From: a virus
Strand: one strand, 5' to 3'
Length of the DNA stretch: 51,948 nt
IMG/VR virus record: IMGVR_UViG_3300034407_001903
Span: 1-51,948 of that record
A program made the position numbers and the translations under genes. Shown here one piece after another: positions 32,672 through 41,515 of the stretch (position 1 is the first letter of the stretch; every line of letters begins with the position of its first letter). The notes under the pieces are model-generated. The model worked only from the letters and a program-made list of their open reading frames with translations, had not been told where the DNA came from and ran no database searches.

Positions 32672-33689
32672 CCTAAACTCAACGCCGACAGGATTTAATA
32701 ATTATATAGAAGGCATAAGCCCTAAGGATAATAACTTTCTTAGGACAGAAGTTCATGCTGATATATTACATGGATGCAGTCAAAAGTGTCCAGGGTGTTT
32801 CATTCCTAGAAAAAATCTTACTAATGCTGATCATCTTACAACACTATGCGATATATTGGAATCTAGTGCATATACACCTGATGATGTTGTAATAGGTCCT
32901 ACTGATATATTTGATGCTGAAAACTTTTGGGACTTAATGGACCATCCTAGTATGAAACGTTTATACAGTATTGCAGCACTAAGTTTTAACTCAACACTAC
33001 TACAGGACTACGATACTGTACTTGCCAAACACACTAAGATTTGGAGTCTTTACGAAGGACTGGATCGTACGCCTGATATAGATTTTAAAATAGTACTTGA
33101 TATTACTAGATATTTACAAGGCGATATTGAAGACATGTGTCGCAAACTAGAACTTTTTAAACAAGGTAGTGTACAGTTTAGAGTAAACTATTACCCGGGT
33201 ATATTTGATCGTGTGAGCTATAATGATTTATGTGATATGATTAAAGAAGACTTCAACGCTCCAGTAGTTATATTGCCAGGCTTCTTAACAGACAGAAATA
33301 GTCGAGGTAAAGTTAGTAAATTACTTCCGATGTTTTTAGACGAGCTACGTAAACAAGATATAAGACCCGAATACAAACAGTTATACACAATGTTTGATGC
33401 AAATTTTAATAGTCACGGATGTACCAATTATAGTTTTTACAACGGCAGCTTGTATATGAATCCATTTGTGTTTGACGGAATATTGCAGCGTACACAAGAA
33501 TTTAAAGTAGACAATCTTAATACTAAAAACTTTTTAGCTGAAAATTTATCATATGCAGCATCTACTAAAGAATGTGAAAGTTGCGAATACTTAATGAGCT
33601 GTGCAGAGCGCAATGTATTGTTCTATATGAAGTCGAGAAATTTAACAGAGTGTGTTACAGTAAAGGAGTATACAAATGCCGGTCATTAA
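32661..33689 (+). CDS. radical SAM protein, GPTD-type paralogue 2
   Basis: 342 residues, the shortest of the five. Cys39-x3-Cys43-x2-Cys46 lies in HGCSQKCPGCFIPRKN. The GPTD motif appears as VVIGPTDIFDAENFWD. The C-terminal cluster is Cys305-x2-Cys308-x5-Cys314-x16-Cys331 (CESCEYLMSC ... TEC), close to the protein end. It overlaps the previous gene by 11 bases and the next by 14. The overall layout is the same as its neighbours, so it arose by gene duplication, but sequence outside the motifs has diverged strongly. This argues for different sites or substrates rather than dosage. Confidence 0.8.
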   Translation: MLVNLNSTPTGFNNYIEGISPKDNNFLRTEVHADILHGCSQKCPGCFIPRKNLTNADHLTTLCDILESSAYTPDDVVIGPTDIFDAENFWDLMDHPSMKRLYSIAALSFNSTLLQDYDTVLAKHTKIWSLYEGLDRTPDIDFKIVLDITRYLQGDIEDMCRKLELFKQGSVQFRVNYYPGIFDRVSYNDLCDMIKEDFNAPVVILPGFLTDRNSRGKVSKLLPMFLDELRKQDIRPEYKQLYTMFDANFNSHGCTNYSFYNGSLYMNPFVFDGILQRTQEFKVDNLNTKNFLAENLSYAASTKECESCEYLMSCAERNVLFYMKSRNLTECVTVKEYTNAGH

Positions 33690-34857
33690 AAATAACTTGT
33701 ATTATGAGCTTACTACAGAAACGCAAACTAAGCCAGTAAGTGCAGTAAAAATACAGCTTGATGTGTTAGACGGATGTGTACACGCTTGCCCCGGGTGTTT
33801 TGTACATCGTAGAGGAAATGCACCTGAAGTTGATCATTTAAAAGATTGCCGAAACTTTGTAAAACGAATTACAGATGTAGGTGTTTTAGTTGACGAAATA
33901 CTCATAGGCCCAACTGACTGTTTATCTAGTGAAAACTTTTATGAAGTAATGAGCAATACTGATTTGTTAGCAATGATAAATGAAAACTCTCCTATACTTG
34001 CTTTTACTACTACATTTTTAGAAAAGGATCTAACACATTTAGATCGTTGGATTACGTTTTTACATGACAATGTGAATACTGACACTGAAATAGAAATTGG
34101 CATAGCAACTGATCCTATGCGATATAAAGATATACTTTATATACAGCAATTAAAACGCTGTATTGCATATGTCGACCAGCATTTAAAACATGAATGTACA
34201 TATACGTTTATTGTTAATATTAGAAACTATGACCTAGACTACGAGCAAATACATGATTTTGTAGTGAAGCAATTTGATACAACAATTGACTTTATTCCAA
34301 GTGTAAGTCGCAGTCATAAAGCAAGTATCATACTACCTACACTAAATCAATTCAATGAATTTTTTGAAGCATTACCAGAAGATACTCATTTAAATAATAT
34401 TATGGTAGATCACACACATGCTGGGCATAATTATACCGTATTAAATTTTAAAGGAGGACAGTGGTATCTAAGTCCGTTCCTTTATGAAAATATGGCATTG
34501 TATGATAATATGTTTGCAGTAAACAATCTAGACGAAGCATATGATCTTACTGTGTCACAAGTAGATCGAGCTAAAGGAACAGTGTGCGAAAACTGTGATT
34601 TATTTTTTAGTTGCTACAATAGAAAAATTATTTTATTACGTGACTACTTGGGTACTAAAGAGTGTATAGCGCCTAAGCAAAATATGTTAAAAAATATACA
34701 TAACTATAATAAAAGTGCTGCTGAAATGTATGACTGGACAGGATATACTGTTGAGGGTGATAAGCAAGGATATCGTAAAAAATTCTTAATAACTAAAGAC
34801 GGCGATGAAAGATTAGATGAAATAAAAAAGGTGTATCATGTCAATCGTAAAGGATAA
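33676..34857 (+). CDS. radical SAM protein, GPTD-type paralogue 3
   Basis: 393 residues. Cys34-x3-Cys38-x2-Cys41 lies in DGCVHACPGCFVHRRG. The GPTD motif is ILIGPTDCLSSENFYE. The C-terminal cluster is Cys304-x2-Cys307-x5-Cys313-x16-Cys330 (CENCDLFFSC ... KEC). It differs from the others by a 63-residue tail after the last Cys, rich in Lys, Tyr and Asp, which could be an extra recognition element. It overlaps both neighbours (14 and 20 bases). Radical chemistry on a peptide is likely; the actual reaction is not deducible. Confidence 0.8.
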   Translation: MPVIKNNLYYELTTETQTKPVSAVKIQLDVLDGCVHACPGCFVHRRGNAPEVDHLKDCRNFVKRITDVGVLVDEILIGPTDCLSSENFYEVMSNTDLLAMINENSPILAFTTTFLEKDLTHLDRWITFLHDNVNTDTEIEIGIATDPMRYKDILYIQQLKRCIAYVDQHLKHECTYTFIVNIRNYDLDYEQIHDFVVKQFDTTIDFIPSVSRSHKASIILPTLNQFNEFFEALPEDTHLNNIMVDHTHAGHNYTVLNFKGGQWYLSPFLYENMALYDNMFAVNNLDEAYDLTVSQVDRAKGTVCENCDLFFSCYNRKIILLRDYLGTKECIAPKQNMLKNIHNYNKSAAEMYDWTGYTVEGDKQGYRKKFLITKDGDERLDEIKKVYHVNRKG

Positions 34858-35932
34858 TTATTGGGAAGCAACAATGGGTCATAAAGACTATAATATCAGT
34901 GTAGGTGATGCACATGATATAAAAGTAAACATGACAGTTGACGTCCTTGACGGGTGCATACATGCTTGTGAAGGATGCTTTGTTAATCGCAGAAGACAGC
35001 AAGCATCTAATGATCAGTTTTCCAAAGTACTAGCTGCACAAAAAATGTTTAATCAAAATAACATTCGATTTAGCAGTATAATACTTGGTCCTACTGATGT
35101 CTTTGGTAATTTAAATATACAGGACGTTTTAAAATTTGATAGTTTTAAAGAAGTAGTAAGTAACTGCACCACTGTCGGAATGATTAGTACACTGCTTAAC
35201 GATGATGCTCATATCAATCCTATAATAGATGGCTTCAACGCTATACCTAAATGTGAAGGTTTCTTATATGACTTTCAAGTAGTTATTGATGTTAAACGAG
35301 CACTTGATCCAGAATATAGAAAGAATCACTTAGCACGTATACATGATGTTTTAAATAGATTTACTGATCCCTTAAACTTTACTATAATTTTTAATATGGA
35401 TCAAGACTTTGCTGAGTTTGGAAATCTAGCAGAAATATGTCGTGTAATAAAAGAAGAGTACGACACTATTGTAGAGCCTATTCCTAGTTATCAGCGTTAT
35501 GGTAAAGGAAAAATACACAACGATATTATTAGGGCGTGGGTTGATATAATAGAAGACACGTTCACTAAAGAAAATCAAGAATACCTAGCCATGACAATAG
35601 CTGACAAAAATCAAGGTGGCGCACTTGAATTAAATTATACATATAGTGCAGGAGAATTTTATTCAACTCCGTTTGTTTATGAAGTTGCACTTATACGTGA
35701 CGAAAAGTTTAGAGTAAAAGATCCAACAGATATTAAAAGTTGGACTAGCTTAAAAACAGACTTGTATATAGATCAGCTTGCGTATTCCCCTAAAACGCTG
35801 CATTGTGAAACATGCAATCGTCGTGAAATATGTTTGAAAAAACACGTATTAAGTTATATGGAGCATTTTGACTTTACAGAGTGTGTGTATCCTAGAGAAG
35901 TATTAAATGAATATAGGCCGTTAACATGTTAA
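34838..35932 (+). CDS. radical SAM protein, GPTD-type paralogue 4
   Basis: 364 residues. Cys40-x3-Cys44-x2-Cys47 lies in DGCIHACEGCFVNRRR. The GPTD motif is IILGPTDVFGNLNIQD. The C-terminal cluster is Cys323-x2-Cys326-x5-Cys332-x16-Cys349 (CETCNRREIC ... TEC). The N-terminal cluster region is very like paralogue 3 (LDGC[VI]HAC), so these two may be the most recent duplicates. It overlaps the previous gene by 20 bases and the next by 7. Its place in a coupled run suggests coordinated synthesis of all five enzymes. Confidence 0.8.
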   Translation: MSIVKDNYWEATMGHKDYNISVGDAHDIKVNMTVDVLDGCIHACEGCFVNRRRQQASNDQFSKVLAAQKMFNQNNIRFSSIILGPTDVFGNLNIQDVLKFDSFKEVVSNCTTVGMISTLLNDDAHINPIIDGFNAIPKCEGFLYDFQVVIDVKRALDPEYRKNHLARIHDVLNRFTDPLNFTIIFNMDQDFAEFGNLAEICRVIKEEYDTIVEPIPSYQRYGKGKIHNDIIRAWVDIIEDTFTKENQEYLAMTIADKNQGGALELNYTYSAGEFYSTPFVYEVALIRDEKFRVKDPTDIKSWTSLKTDLYIDQLAYSPKTLHCETCNRREICLKKHVLSYMEHFDFTECVYPREVLNEYRPLTC

Positions 35933-37053
35933 AAAATGATTGGCAAACTTATCTGCAAAATAATAAACAATCTCTTTCACCAGAGGGGTTTATAGATCCT
36001 GCTGATCAAAACAAGATAAAAATTCAGTTAATGCTTGAAATATTAGAAGGTTGTGCTTACAACTGTTCAGGCTGTTTTGTTAAAAGACGAAAAAACTTTG
36101 GACAGGGATTAGGGCTAGACTATGCTGCACAACTTGTTGACGAGTTAACTGATCAATATGTATTAGATGATATTATTGTAGGACCTACTGATTTCTTCTC
36201 CAGCGGAAATATAATACAAGTCTTAGAAGATCCTAGATTTAAAAAGATAGTGAACGCATTACCCAAAGACGGCGGACTACAGCATAACTGTTCAATAGAC
36301 TTTTTTATAGGAAATGATCGAGTAAAAGAAATTATTACTTATATTGAAAATAGCTATCTAAAGGATCGTCCGTTTGATGTACAAATTGCAGTAGACTTGC
36401 ATATGTTAGATAATCCACATGTACACGATTTAATAAGTGAACGCCTAGAAGCTATGGAAAATAGTTCTGTAGAATATGAAGTAAGCCTGCTGTGTAATAT
36501 AACTCAAGACATTGACGACGATGTATTAGACAAAATTGAAACTGTTAGAAACAAGTGGAATACTGTTGTTGAATGGGGGCCTAGTTTAGTACGTGCCATG
36601 ACAAATAGGCCTGATAAAATGTTAGGTATGATACAAGGATGGAATGACAGTATAGGAAAGGTTGCTAGCATAGATGAAAAGCGTTTTACACAAAACTTTA
36701 TATGGCAACAGAGCGATACTAGTCATAAAAACTTTAATGAAGTAATTGTTACAGTTAATAATGACCAGTTATATATAGTTCCGTTTTTATATGAAAATTC
36801 TCCTATATATCATCCTAGTTTTGAAGTACCAATAGGCAAAAATATATTAAACAGTATTTTTGATAAAAGGCACGATTTGCAATTAACACAATATGCTAAC
36901 ATTCCTAACTTAGTATGCAACGGATGTAAGTATGTAGAAAATTGTAGCTCTAGATTAATACCAACGCTAATCACAGATGTAGTTAAGCATAACCAATGTC
37001 TAATAAATAAAAACATAATGGCATTATACGACAATATAGGATATAATAAATGA
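35926..37053 (+). CDS. radical SAM protein, GPTD-type paralogue 5
   Basis: 375 residues. Cys43-x3-Cys47-x2-Cys50 lies in EGCAYNCSGCFVKRRK. The GPTD motif is IIVGPTDFFSSGNIIQ. The C-terminal cluster is Cys331-x2-Cys334-x5-Cys340-x17-Cys358 (CNGCKYVENC ... NQC), one residue longer in the last gap than its paralogues. The N-terminal 42 residues before the first Cys are the longest of the group apart from minor differences. It overlaps the next radical SAM gene by four bases (ATGA). Function is as for the group: a probable peptide-modifying enzyme. Confidence 0.8.
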   Translation: MLKNDWQTYLQNNKQSLSPEGFIDPADQNKIKIQLMLEILEGCAYNCSGCFVKRRKNFGQGLGLDYAAQLVDELTDQYVLDDIIVGPTDFFSSGNIIQVLEDPRFKKIVNALPKDGGLQHNCSIDFFIGNDRVKEIITYIENSYLKDRPFDVQIAVDLHMLDNPHVHDLISERLEAMENSSVEYEVSLLCNITQDIDDDVLDKIETVRNKWNTVVEWGPSLVRAMTNRPDKMLGMIQGWNDSIGKVASIDEKRFTQNFIWQQSDTSHKNFNEVIVTVNNDQLYIVPFLYENSPIYHPSFEVPIGKNILNSIFDKRHDLQLTQYANIPNLVCNGCKYVENCSSRLIPTLITDVVKHNQCLINKNIMALYDNIGYNK

Positions 37054-38258
37054 GCTGCGGAACAGAAATACTAAAAGCATTAATGCCGGATAACATTACT
37101 GATGATCACTTGTTGGACACAAAGGCACAGCAAGAAGCAAATGCAGTAACACACGCAATATTAGAGCGTAAGCGTCCTCTTATTGGCGAAATTGAAATAA
37201 CACTTTTTGAAAACTGTCCTATTAATTGCGACTTTTGCTTTCATGATAAAGAAAGCGAAGTAGGCATGACATATGAAGAAATGCTAATGAAACTTCCTCT
37301 AGTAGAAGCACACTGTAAAAAGATGCAGGGCAAAGTACATGCTATGCAGTTTAATATGGTAGGCGGAGAGCTGTTTCAAGACCGTGCAAAAGATACATTG
37401 TATCCTATGTTTTTTGATTTAATGGTAGAAATTAAAAAAATAACAGATAGGTACGGACACGTTATACAAGTAGTTTGGGTTAGTAACTTTTTGTTTAAGT
37501 ATCACGAAGATGTACGCAAACTGCTCGACGATCTAAATGCAGTAGACATACCGAGTAAACTGATTGCTAGTTATGATCTAAGTGGACGTCCTACAGGCGG
37601 ACAATACACTAAAAATATCGAACGTTTTAAAGATTATATTTCTACTATCAATTTAGTAGCAACAACAGACAGTATCAATGCATTGTTTGCAGGAGATGAT
37701 TATTTCAATTATCTATATGAAAACTTTGATTTGTTCTTTGATGATTTTATTCCAGATCCAGGATACGATCATTTAGTGCCAGCTGATTCGCTTTACTTAA
37801 AGTTTATGAAATACATTGCTGATAATTATCCAGAAGTAAATCCGTATAAAGAACTTATAGAAAATGATGTTAATCAAATGCATTGTATGAGCTTAAACAA
37901 GTTAACTATTTTTCCGGATAACACAACTGCAAATTGCCGTTGGCATCGTTATACACGCAATGATTTTCAACACGCATATATTAGAAAAGACAACACTAAC
38001 CTCATGCAAGCATACATGGACGAAGTTGGTTGTTTAAGTTGTCAATATTTTGATCGTTGCGGCTTCCGTTGTTACACGCAATGGGACTGGAAGAATCGTG
38101 CTAGGGATTTACCACCTGGCATTTGTCCTATAAAAGAGTTCTTTAATTATGTAGGGGATACTGATCAAACATCATCTCTTCCTCATAATAAGACCTTACG
38201 TCGGGCACCATTCCCGTCTGAGATGAAGGATCAGGAAGGCTTATATGGTCGAGAATAG
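37050..38258 (+). CDS. radical SAM/SPASM protein (GGE-type)
   Basis: 402 residues with a different ancestry from the five before it. The cluster motif is Cys56-x3-Cys60-x2-Cys63 in ENCPINCDFCFHDKES. A classical GGE motif is present (NMVGGELFQD). The C-terminal part has an upstream pair (HCMSLNKLTIFPDNTTANC) and then CLSCQYFDRCGFRC with a later GICP, which fits the full SPASM pattern C-x2-C-x5-C-x3-C-gap-C. SPASM enzymes bind two auxiliary 4Fe-4S clusters and usually act on ribosomal peptides. Its last 39 codons overlap the 3' end of a convergent gene on the other strand, so the true functional end may be around FFNYVGD. Confidence 0.8.
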   Translation: MSCGTEILKALMPDNITDDHLLDTKAQQEANAVTHAILERKRPLIGEIEITLFENCPINCDFCFHDKESEVGMTYEEMLMKLPLVEAHCKKMQGKVHAMQFNMVGGELFQDRAKDTLYPMFFDLMVEIKKITDRYGHVIQVVWVSNFLFKYHEDVRKLLDDLNAVDIPSKLIASYDLSGRPTGGQYTKNIERFKDYISTINLVATTDSINALFAGDDYFNYLYENFDLFFDDFIPDPGYDHLVPADSLYLKFMKYIADNYPEVNPYKELIENDVNQMHCMSLNKLTIFPDNTTANCRWHRYTRNDFQHAYIRKDNTNLMQAYMDEVGCLSCQYFDRCGFRCYTQWDWKNRARDLPPGICPIKEFFNYVGDTDQTSSLPHNKTLRRAPFPSEMKDQEGLYGRE

Positions 38259-38562
38259 CATTGTAAGTTTCTTTATCTTCGCTATAGGGTTTAAAGTATG
38301 GATCATTGCCAGCTAATAAATCTTTATCATCTAGTAGCTCGTAGAAATCGTATTTAAAATCTAAACTTATCCAATACGCATAACAGATTGCTACAAAATA
38401 ACTTTTAGCAGGATACACCCATTCGTCTACACGTTCGTAGAAATGTTTCACTGCCCAAATAACACTGTCTTCTTCTGTACGAATGTCGACTTTGTTTAAG
38501 TCGTCAGTAAATTCTGTTGCAGTACTATTAAATAGTTGTAATCTAGTCTTCCAGTTCAGCAT
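38143..38562 (-). CDS. unknown 139-residue acidic protein at end of minus-strand operon
   Basis: Rich in Asp, Glu, Tyr and Phe (VIWAVKHFYERVDEWVYP, YAYWISLDFKYDFYELLDD) and ending in SYYEEEMMFDQYPLHN. It overlaps the upstream minus-strand radical SAM gene by 20 bases, so it is coupled to it. Its last 116 bases overlap the end of the plus-strand SPASM gene tail-to-tail. The amino acid composition looks like a real soluble protein. It may partner the radical SAM enzyme before it. No family is recognised. Confidence 0.6.
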   Translation of the reverse strand: MLNWKTRLQLFNSTATEFTDDLNKVDIRTEEDSVIWAVKHFYERVDEWVYPAKSYFVAICYAYWISLDFKYDFYELLDDKDLLAGNDPYFKPYSEDKETYNAILDHISLPDPSSQTGMVPDVRSYYEEEMMFDQYPLHN

Positions 38563-39460
38563 ACCAGTCTATTAGTCCCTTATATCCATTACAGCCGTTG
38601 TTTAAGTCTTTAACATATCGATAATGTTCAGTTAAGCATTTACCGTAGTATTTACAATTATGACATATTTCACTGACGTTTTCTGTAGACTCTTTTGAAG
38701 CCCACAACAAGTATTCGTCAAACGTATTATATTCTTCAAAAAACTCATTATCGTTCTCGTCAAATTCAAGCACACCGAATTTAGCATCAGGCGTAATGTA
38801 TACATGATCGTTACTAAATGCATTACGATTGCCTTCTAATACATCTTCTAAATCATCTACGTTAACAAAATCAAACTGCTTTAATACAGGAGATTCTATC
38901 CATTGCTGCACATGTTGTTCAAAATCTCTATGTGTAACAGGGTGTGCATTTGCTTGATTAGTTGAGTAAGGTTTTATTTCTACACACTTAACATTTTGCA
39001 TCATATTAAATGTATTAATCATTAAGTCTACATTAGTAGCTAATACCTTAGGACTTGCTAAAACTAGTACACTAATATCCTTAGGAAAAAGCATCATATT
39101 CTGTAATACTTTATCACTTTGTTCCCGAGCTTCAAAGTCATAGCTTACACTAATATGCACATCGTCATCTAAAAAGAAATCAGGCCTTGCACTTAAATTA
39201 GTATTGATGTTAATTCTACCACTAAAATATTTTCTAATAACAGTTTTCAAACTATAAAAATATTCTTTATCTAGCATACCTATTTCGCCACCGTATAAAT
39301 CTACGTGTGTAATCGGTACAGACACTTCACTAAGACGCTTGTCTAGATCTTCCGGAGCAATACGCTTTTTATTACCTAGTTGGGCTGTAGTAAGATAACA
39401 AAAGTCGCAGCGAAAGTTACAAAAATATGTAGGATTTATACTAACAGTAAATTCAGTCAT
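38543..39460 (-). CDS. radical SAM protein (minus-strand operon, third)
   Basis: 305 residues. The cluster motif lies at the very N-terminus, Cys14-x3-Cys18-x2-Cys21 in YFCNFRCDFCYLTTAQL, with GGE in HVDLYGGEIGMLD. The C-terminus has CHNCKYYGKC followed by a Cys 15 residues later, a short auxiliary-cluster signature similar in spacing to the GPTD group. It overlaps both neighbours (8 and 20 bases). The catalytic barrel is compact. It is likely a peptide- or small-molecule-modifying enzyme; no named subfamily can be given. Confidence 0.78.
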   Translation of the reverse strand: MTEFTVSINPTYFCNFRCDFCYLTTAQLGNKKRIAPEDLDKRLSEVSVPITHVDLYGGEIGMLDKEYFYSLKTVIRKYFSGRININTNLSARPDFFLDDDVHISVSYDFEAREQSDKVLQNMMLFPKDISVLVLASPKVLATNVDLMINTFNMMQNVKCVEIKPYSTNQANAHPVTHRDFEQHVQQWIESPVLKQFDFVNVDDLEDVLEGNRNAFSNDHVYITPDAKFGVLEFDENDNEFFEEYNTFDEYLLWASKESTENVSEICHNCKYYGKCLTEHYRYVKDLNNGCNGYKGLIDWYAELED

Positions 39461-40487
39461 ATTCCCTCACATAAGGAGTAACGCTATCAGGGTCTTGGTT
39501 ATTCAACTTTAAAATAGTTGGAGCAAGTTGTTTCATTTCAAAACAATGTTCTTCTACTTGACCTTCACGCTTATGATCTCTAACAGTTTTACGACAGCCG
39601 TTACATATTCTAAACATAGGACACGTTAGGCATGCCTGCTTCATTGAAATTAGTTCTGGCGCATCTTGCAACGGTGTACTAAATCCACCTGACATTTCAT
39701 ATTCAAAGTCGATAGGATAATCTTTGTCGTCACCTAAACTACCGCAACTATAATAGTCGCCGCCTGGATTGAACGCACGTATGCCTTCGTCACAATGTCT
39801 GTTTTGAGGACAAGTAGTTGTATCACTTTGTAGCCTACGAACCATTTGTTGTGTATTGTATTCCCAGTCCATTAGTCCGGCGTTGTAAATATCAATGTAT
39901 GCTTTATATATTTTACTAAGACGATATGTATAGCCCTGCTCGCCGCTTGCCATTGCATAGTTTACTTTGCAAACTACATTCATCTTTTTAGCAAGCTCTA
40001 CTGTTTTAATAATAGTATGCTCGTTCATGTCGTCAATAACAGCAATAAACTCAGGACGATAACCACAAAGTTCTAACATTTTATCTGATACTTTCCAGAA
40101 GTCTTCTTCTGTAAATATTGAAAAGTCACCTTTAAGTCTACCAGCACCGTATTGAAAACTAGTCGAGATTCCCATACGTGGGTGATTGAATAAATCTATC
40201 CACTTTTCGGGTTTAACGTAAAACGGCCATAAGTTACTAGTAAAGCTAATAGTTGCCGGCATGTCGTGTATATCAAGATATTCTATTATTTTCCAATAAT
40301 ATTCTGGAGACATCATGAGTGGATCACCACCGTTAACGATAATTGTATTAGTGTCGGGGTATCTATCTAAAAATCTAAAGATATAATCGTGATCTAATTG
40401 TCCTGCATTATTAGGATCGATCTTAGTCGAAGAACAAAATGTACATTTGAAGTTACATGCTTCAGTGGGTTTAATAATAAGATCCAT
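39453..40487 (-). CDS. radical SAM/SPASM protein (minus-strand operon, second)
   Basis: 344 residues. Cys11-x3-Cys15-x2-Cys18 lies in EACNFKCTFCSSTKID. A GGD variant of the GGE motif is present in IIVNGGDPLMMS. Auxiliary cysteines are abundant: TTCPQNRHCDEG, YYSCGSLGDD, then CLTCPMFRICNGC and a final EEHC. That matches a SPASM-type C-terminal domain (C-x2-C-x5-C-x2-C). It overlaps the next gene by eight bases and touches the previous one. The substrate is unknown; the operon also carries two oxygenase-like genes, suggesting multi-step modification. Confidence 0.78.
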   Translation of the reverse strand: MDLIIKPTEACNFKCTFCSSTKIDPNNAGQLDHDYIFRFLDRYPDTNTIIVNGGDPLMMSPEYYWKIIEYLDIHDMPATISFTSNLWPFYVKPEKWIDLFNHPRMGISTSFQYGAGRLKGDFSIFTEEDFWKVSDKMLELCGYRPEFIAVIDDMNEHTIIKTVELAKKMNVVCKVNYAMASGEQGYTYRLSKIYKAYIDIYNAGLMDWEYNTQQMVRRLQSDTTTCPQNRHCDEGIRAFNPGGDYYSCGSLGDDKDYPIDFEYEMSGGFSTPLQDAPELISMKQACLTCPMFRICNGCRKTVRDHKREGQVEEHCFEMKQLAPTILKLNNQDPDSVTPYVREYD

Positions 40488-41515
40488 TACGGTGCTAACT
40501 CCAACATTAGTGTTTTAGGAGCAGGACATATATCGCCTTCCCATGCAAGTTTGTAACAATCGCCACCACAGTAAAACTGCACAGGACATTCATAACATTT
40601 AGAATTTCTATTCATTTCAGCTGCAATATTGCACATTCGACTTGGATGAAATAATACATGATCTATGTCATCAGAAATGTGTGCATAGTGTGCAGTCGGC
40701 GCACTATTGGGACAACCTGCAATGCGGCCGTCTGCATTTATAGTAAACAGTTTTTGTTCACAGTCTCTACAGAATGTACTTGCACGAGTAATGCCATCCT
40801 CAAACTTCATATATACACTTTCAATTGTAGAGTTGTATATTTTATCTCTAAGATTTCTTGCTTGTGTTTCCTTGTGCAACTGTAAGTACCAATCTTGTAT
40901 TTCTATATTAGTAGGAAATATCTTAGGATTGCGCACAGCATTGCCGTCTGAAGTTAATCTTTCAAAGTCAACTTCTTGTATACCTAAGTCGATCAAATAT
41001 TCGATAACATCTGCAGGATTTTCTTGTATCATGTCTTTACTTAAACTAACAAAACACTTGATGTCTACTCCATCTGCTGTTAGTTGACGCACATTATCTT
41101 CCCATAGTTTTTGCTGTTTAGCATTAGCCCAACGTATAAACGGATCGTAACTTGTACCTAAACGTTTGTGTAGTATTCCGTATATTAGATCAAGTTTCTC
41201 GTCTGTAAGTTTATATGTTAAGTTAGTGGTCATGCCGTAGTAAGCTCTGTCACCCCAAACATCATAAGTCAGTTTGTGAAACAGTTTCATATCTTCTACG
41301 GGTGCAAGCATAGGTTCACCGCCGTGGAACTCGAAAGCTATTCCGCTATTGGGCATTTTAGCATACAGTCTATTAAAAAAATCTGCTGTAGCACGGGGAT
41401 CAAAATAAATCTTACGTCCGTTGATACCATTAGTAAAACAATGAGAACAGTTTAAATTACAAGTCTCAGTTGTTTTAATATAAGACATATACTGTGTGGC
41501 GTTATGTACGGTCAT
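40487..41515 (-). CDS. radical SAM/SPASM protein, anSME/PqqE-like architecture (minus-strand operon, first)
   Basis: 342 residues with the most canonical layout of the nine: Cys19-x3-Cys23-x2-Cys26 in ETCNLNCSHCFTNG, and GGEP in FEFHGGEPMLAP. The SPASM part has CRDCEQKLFTINADGRIAGC, then CYECPVQFYCGGDC and a last C in GDICPAPK, i.e. C-x2-C-x5-C-x3-C-gap-C. The order of cluster motifs is that of anaerobic sulfatase maturases and PqqE-type peptide enzymes. Given the phage pqqA 30 kb away, PqqA is one possible substrate, though no PqqD partner is seen. It overlaps the cupin-like gene by 14 bases. Confidence 0.82.
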   Translation of the reverse strand: MTVHNATQYMSYIKTTETCNLNCSHCFTNGINGRKIYFDPRATADFFNRLYAKMPNSGIAFEFHGGEPMLAPVEDMKLFHKLTYDVWGDRAYYGMTTNLTYKLTDEKLDLIYGILHKRLGTSYDPFIRWANAKQQKLWEDNVRQLTADGVDIKCFVSLSKDMIQENPADVIEYLIDLGIQEVDFERLTSDGNAVRNPKIFPTNIEIQDWYLQLHKETQARNLRDKIYNSTIESVYMKFEDGITRASTFCRDCEQKLFTINADGRIAGCPNSAPTAHYAHISDDIDHVLFHPSRMCNIAAEMNRNSKCYECPVQFYCGGDCYKLAWEGDICPAPKTLMLELAP

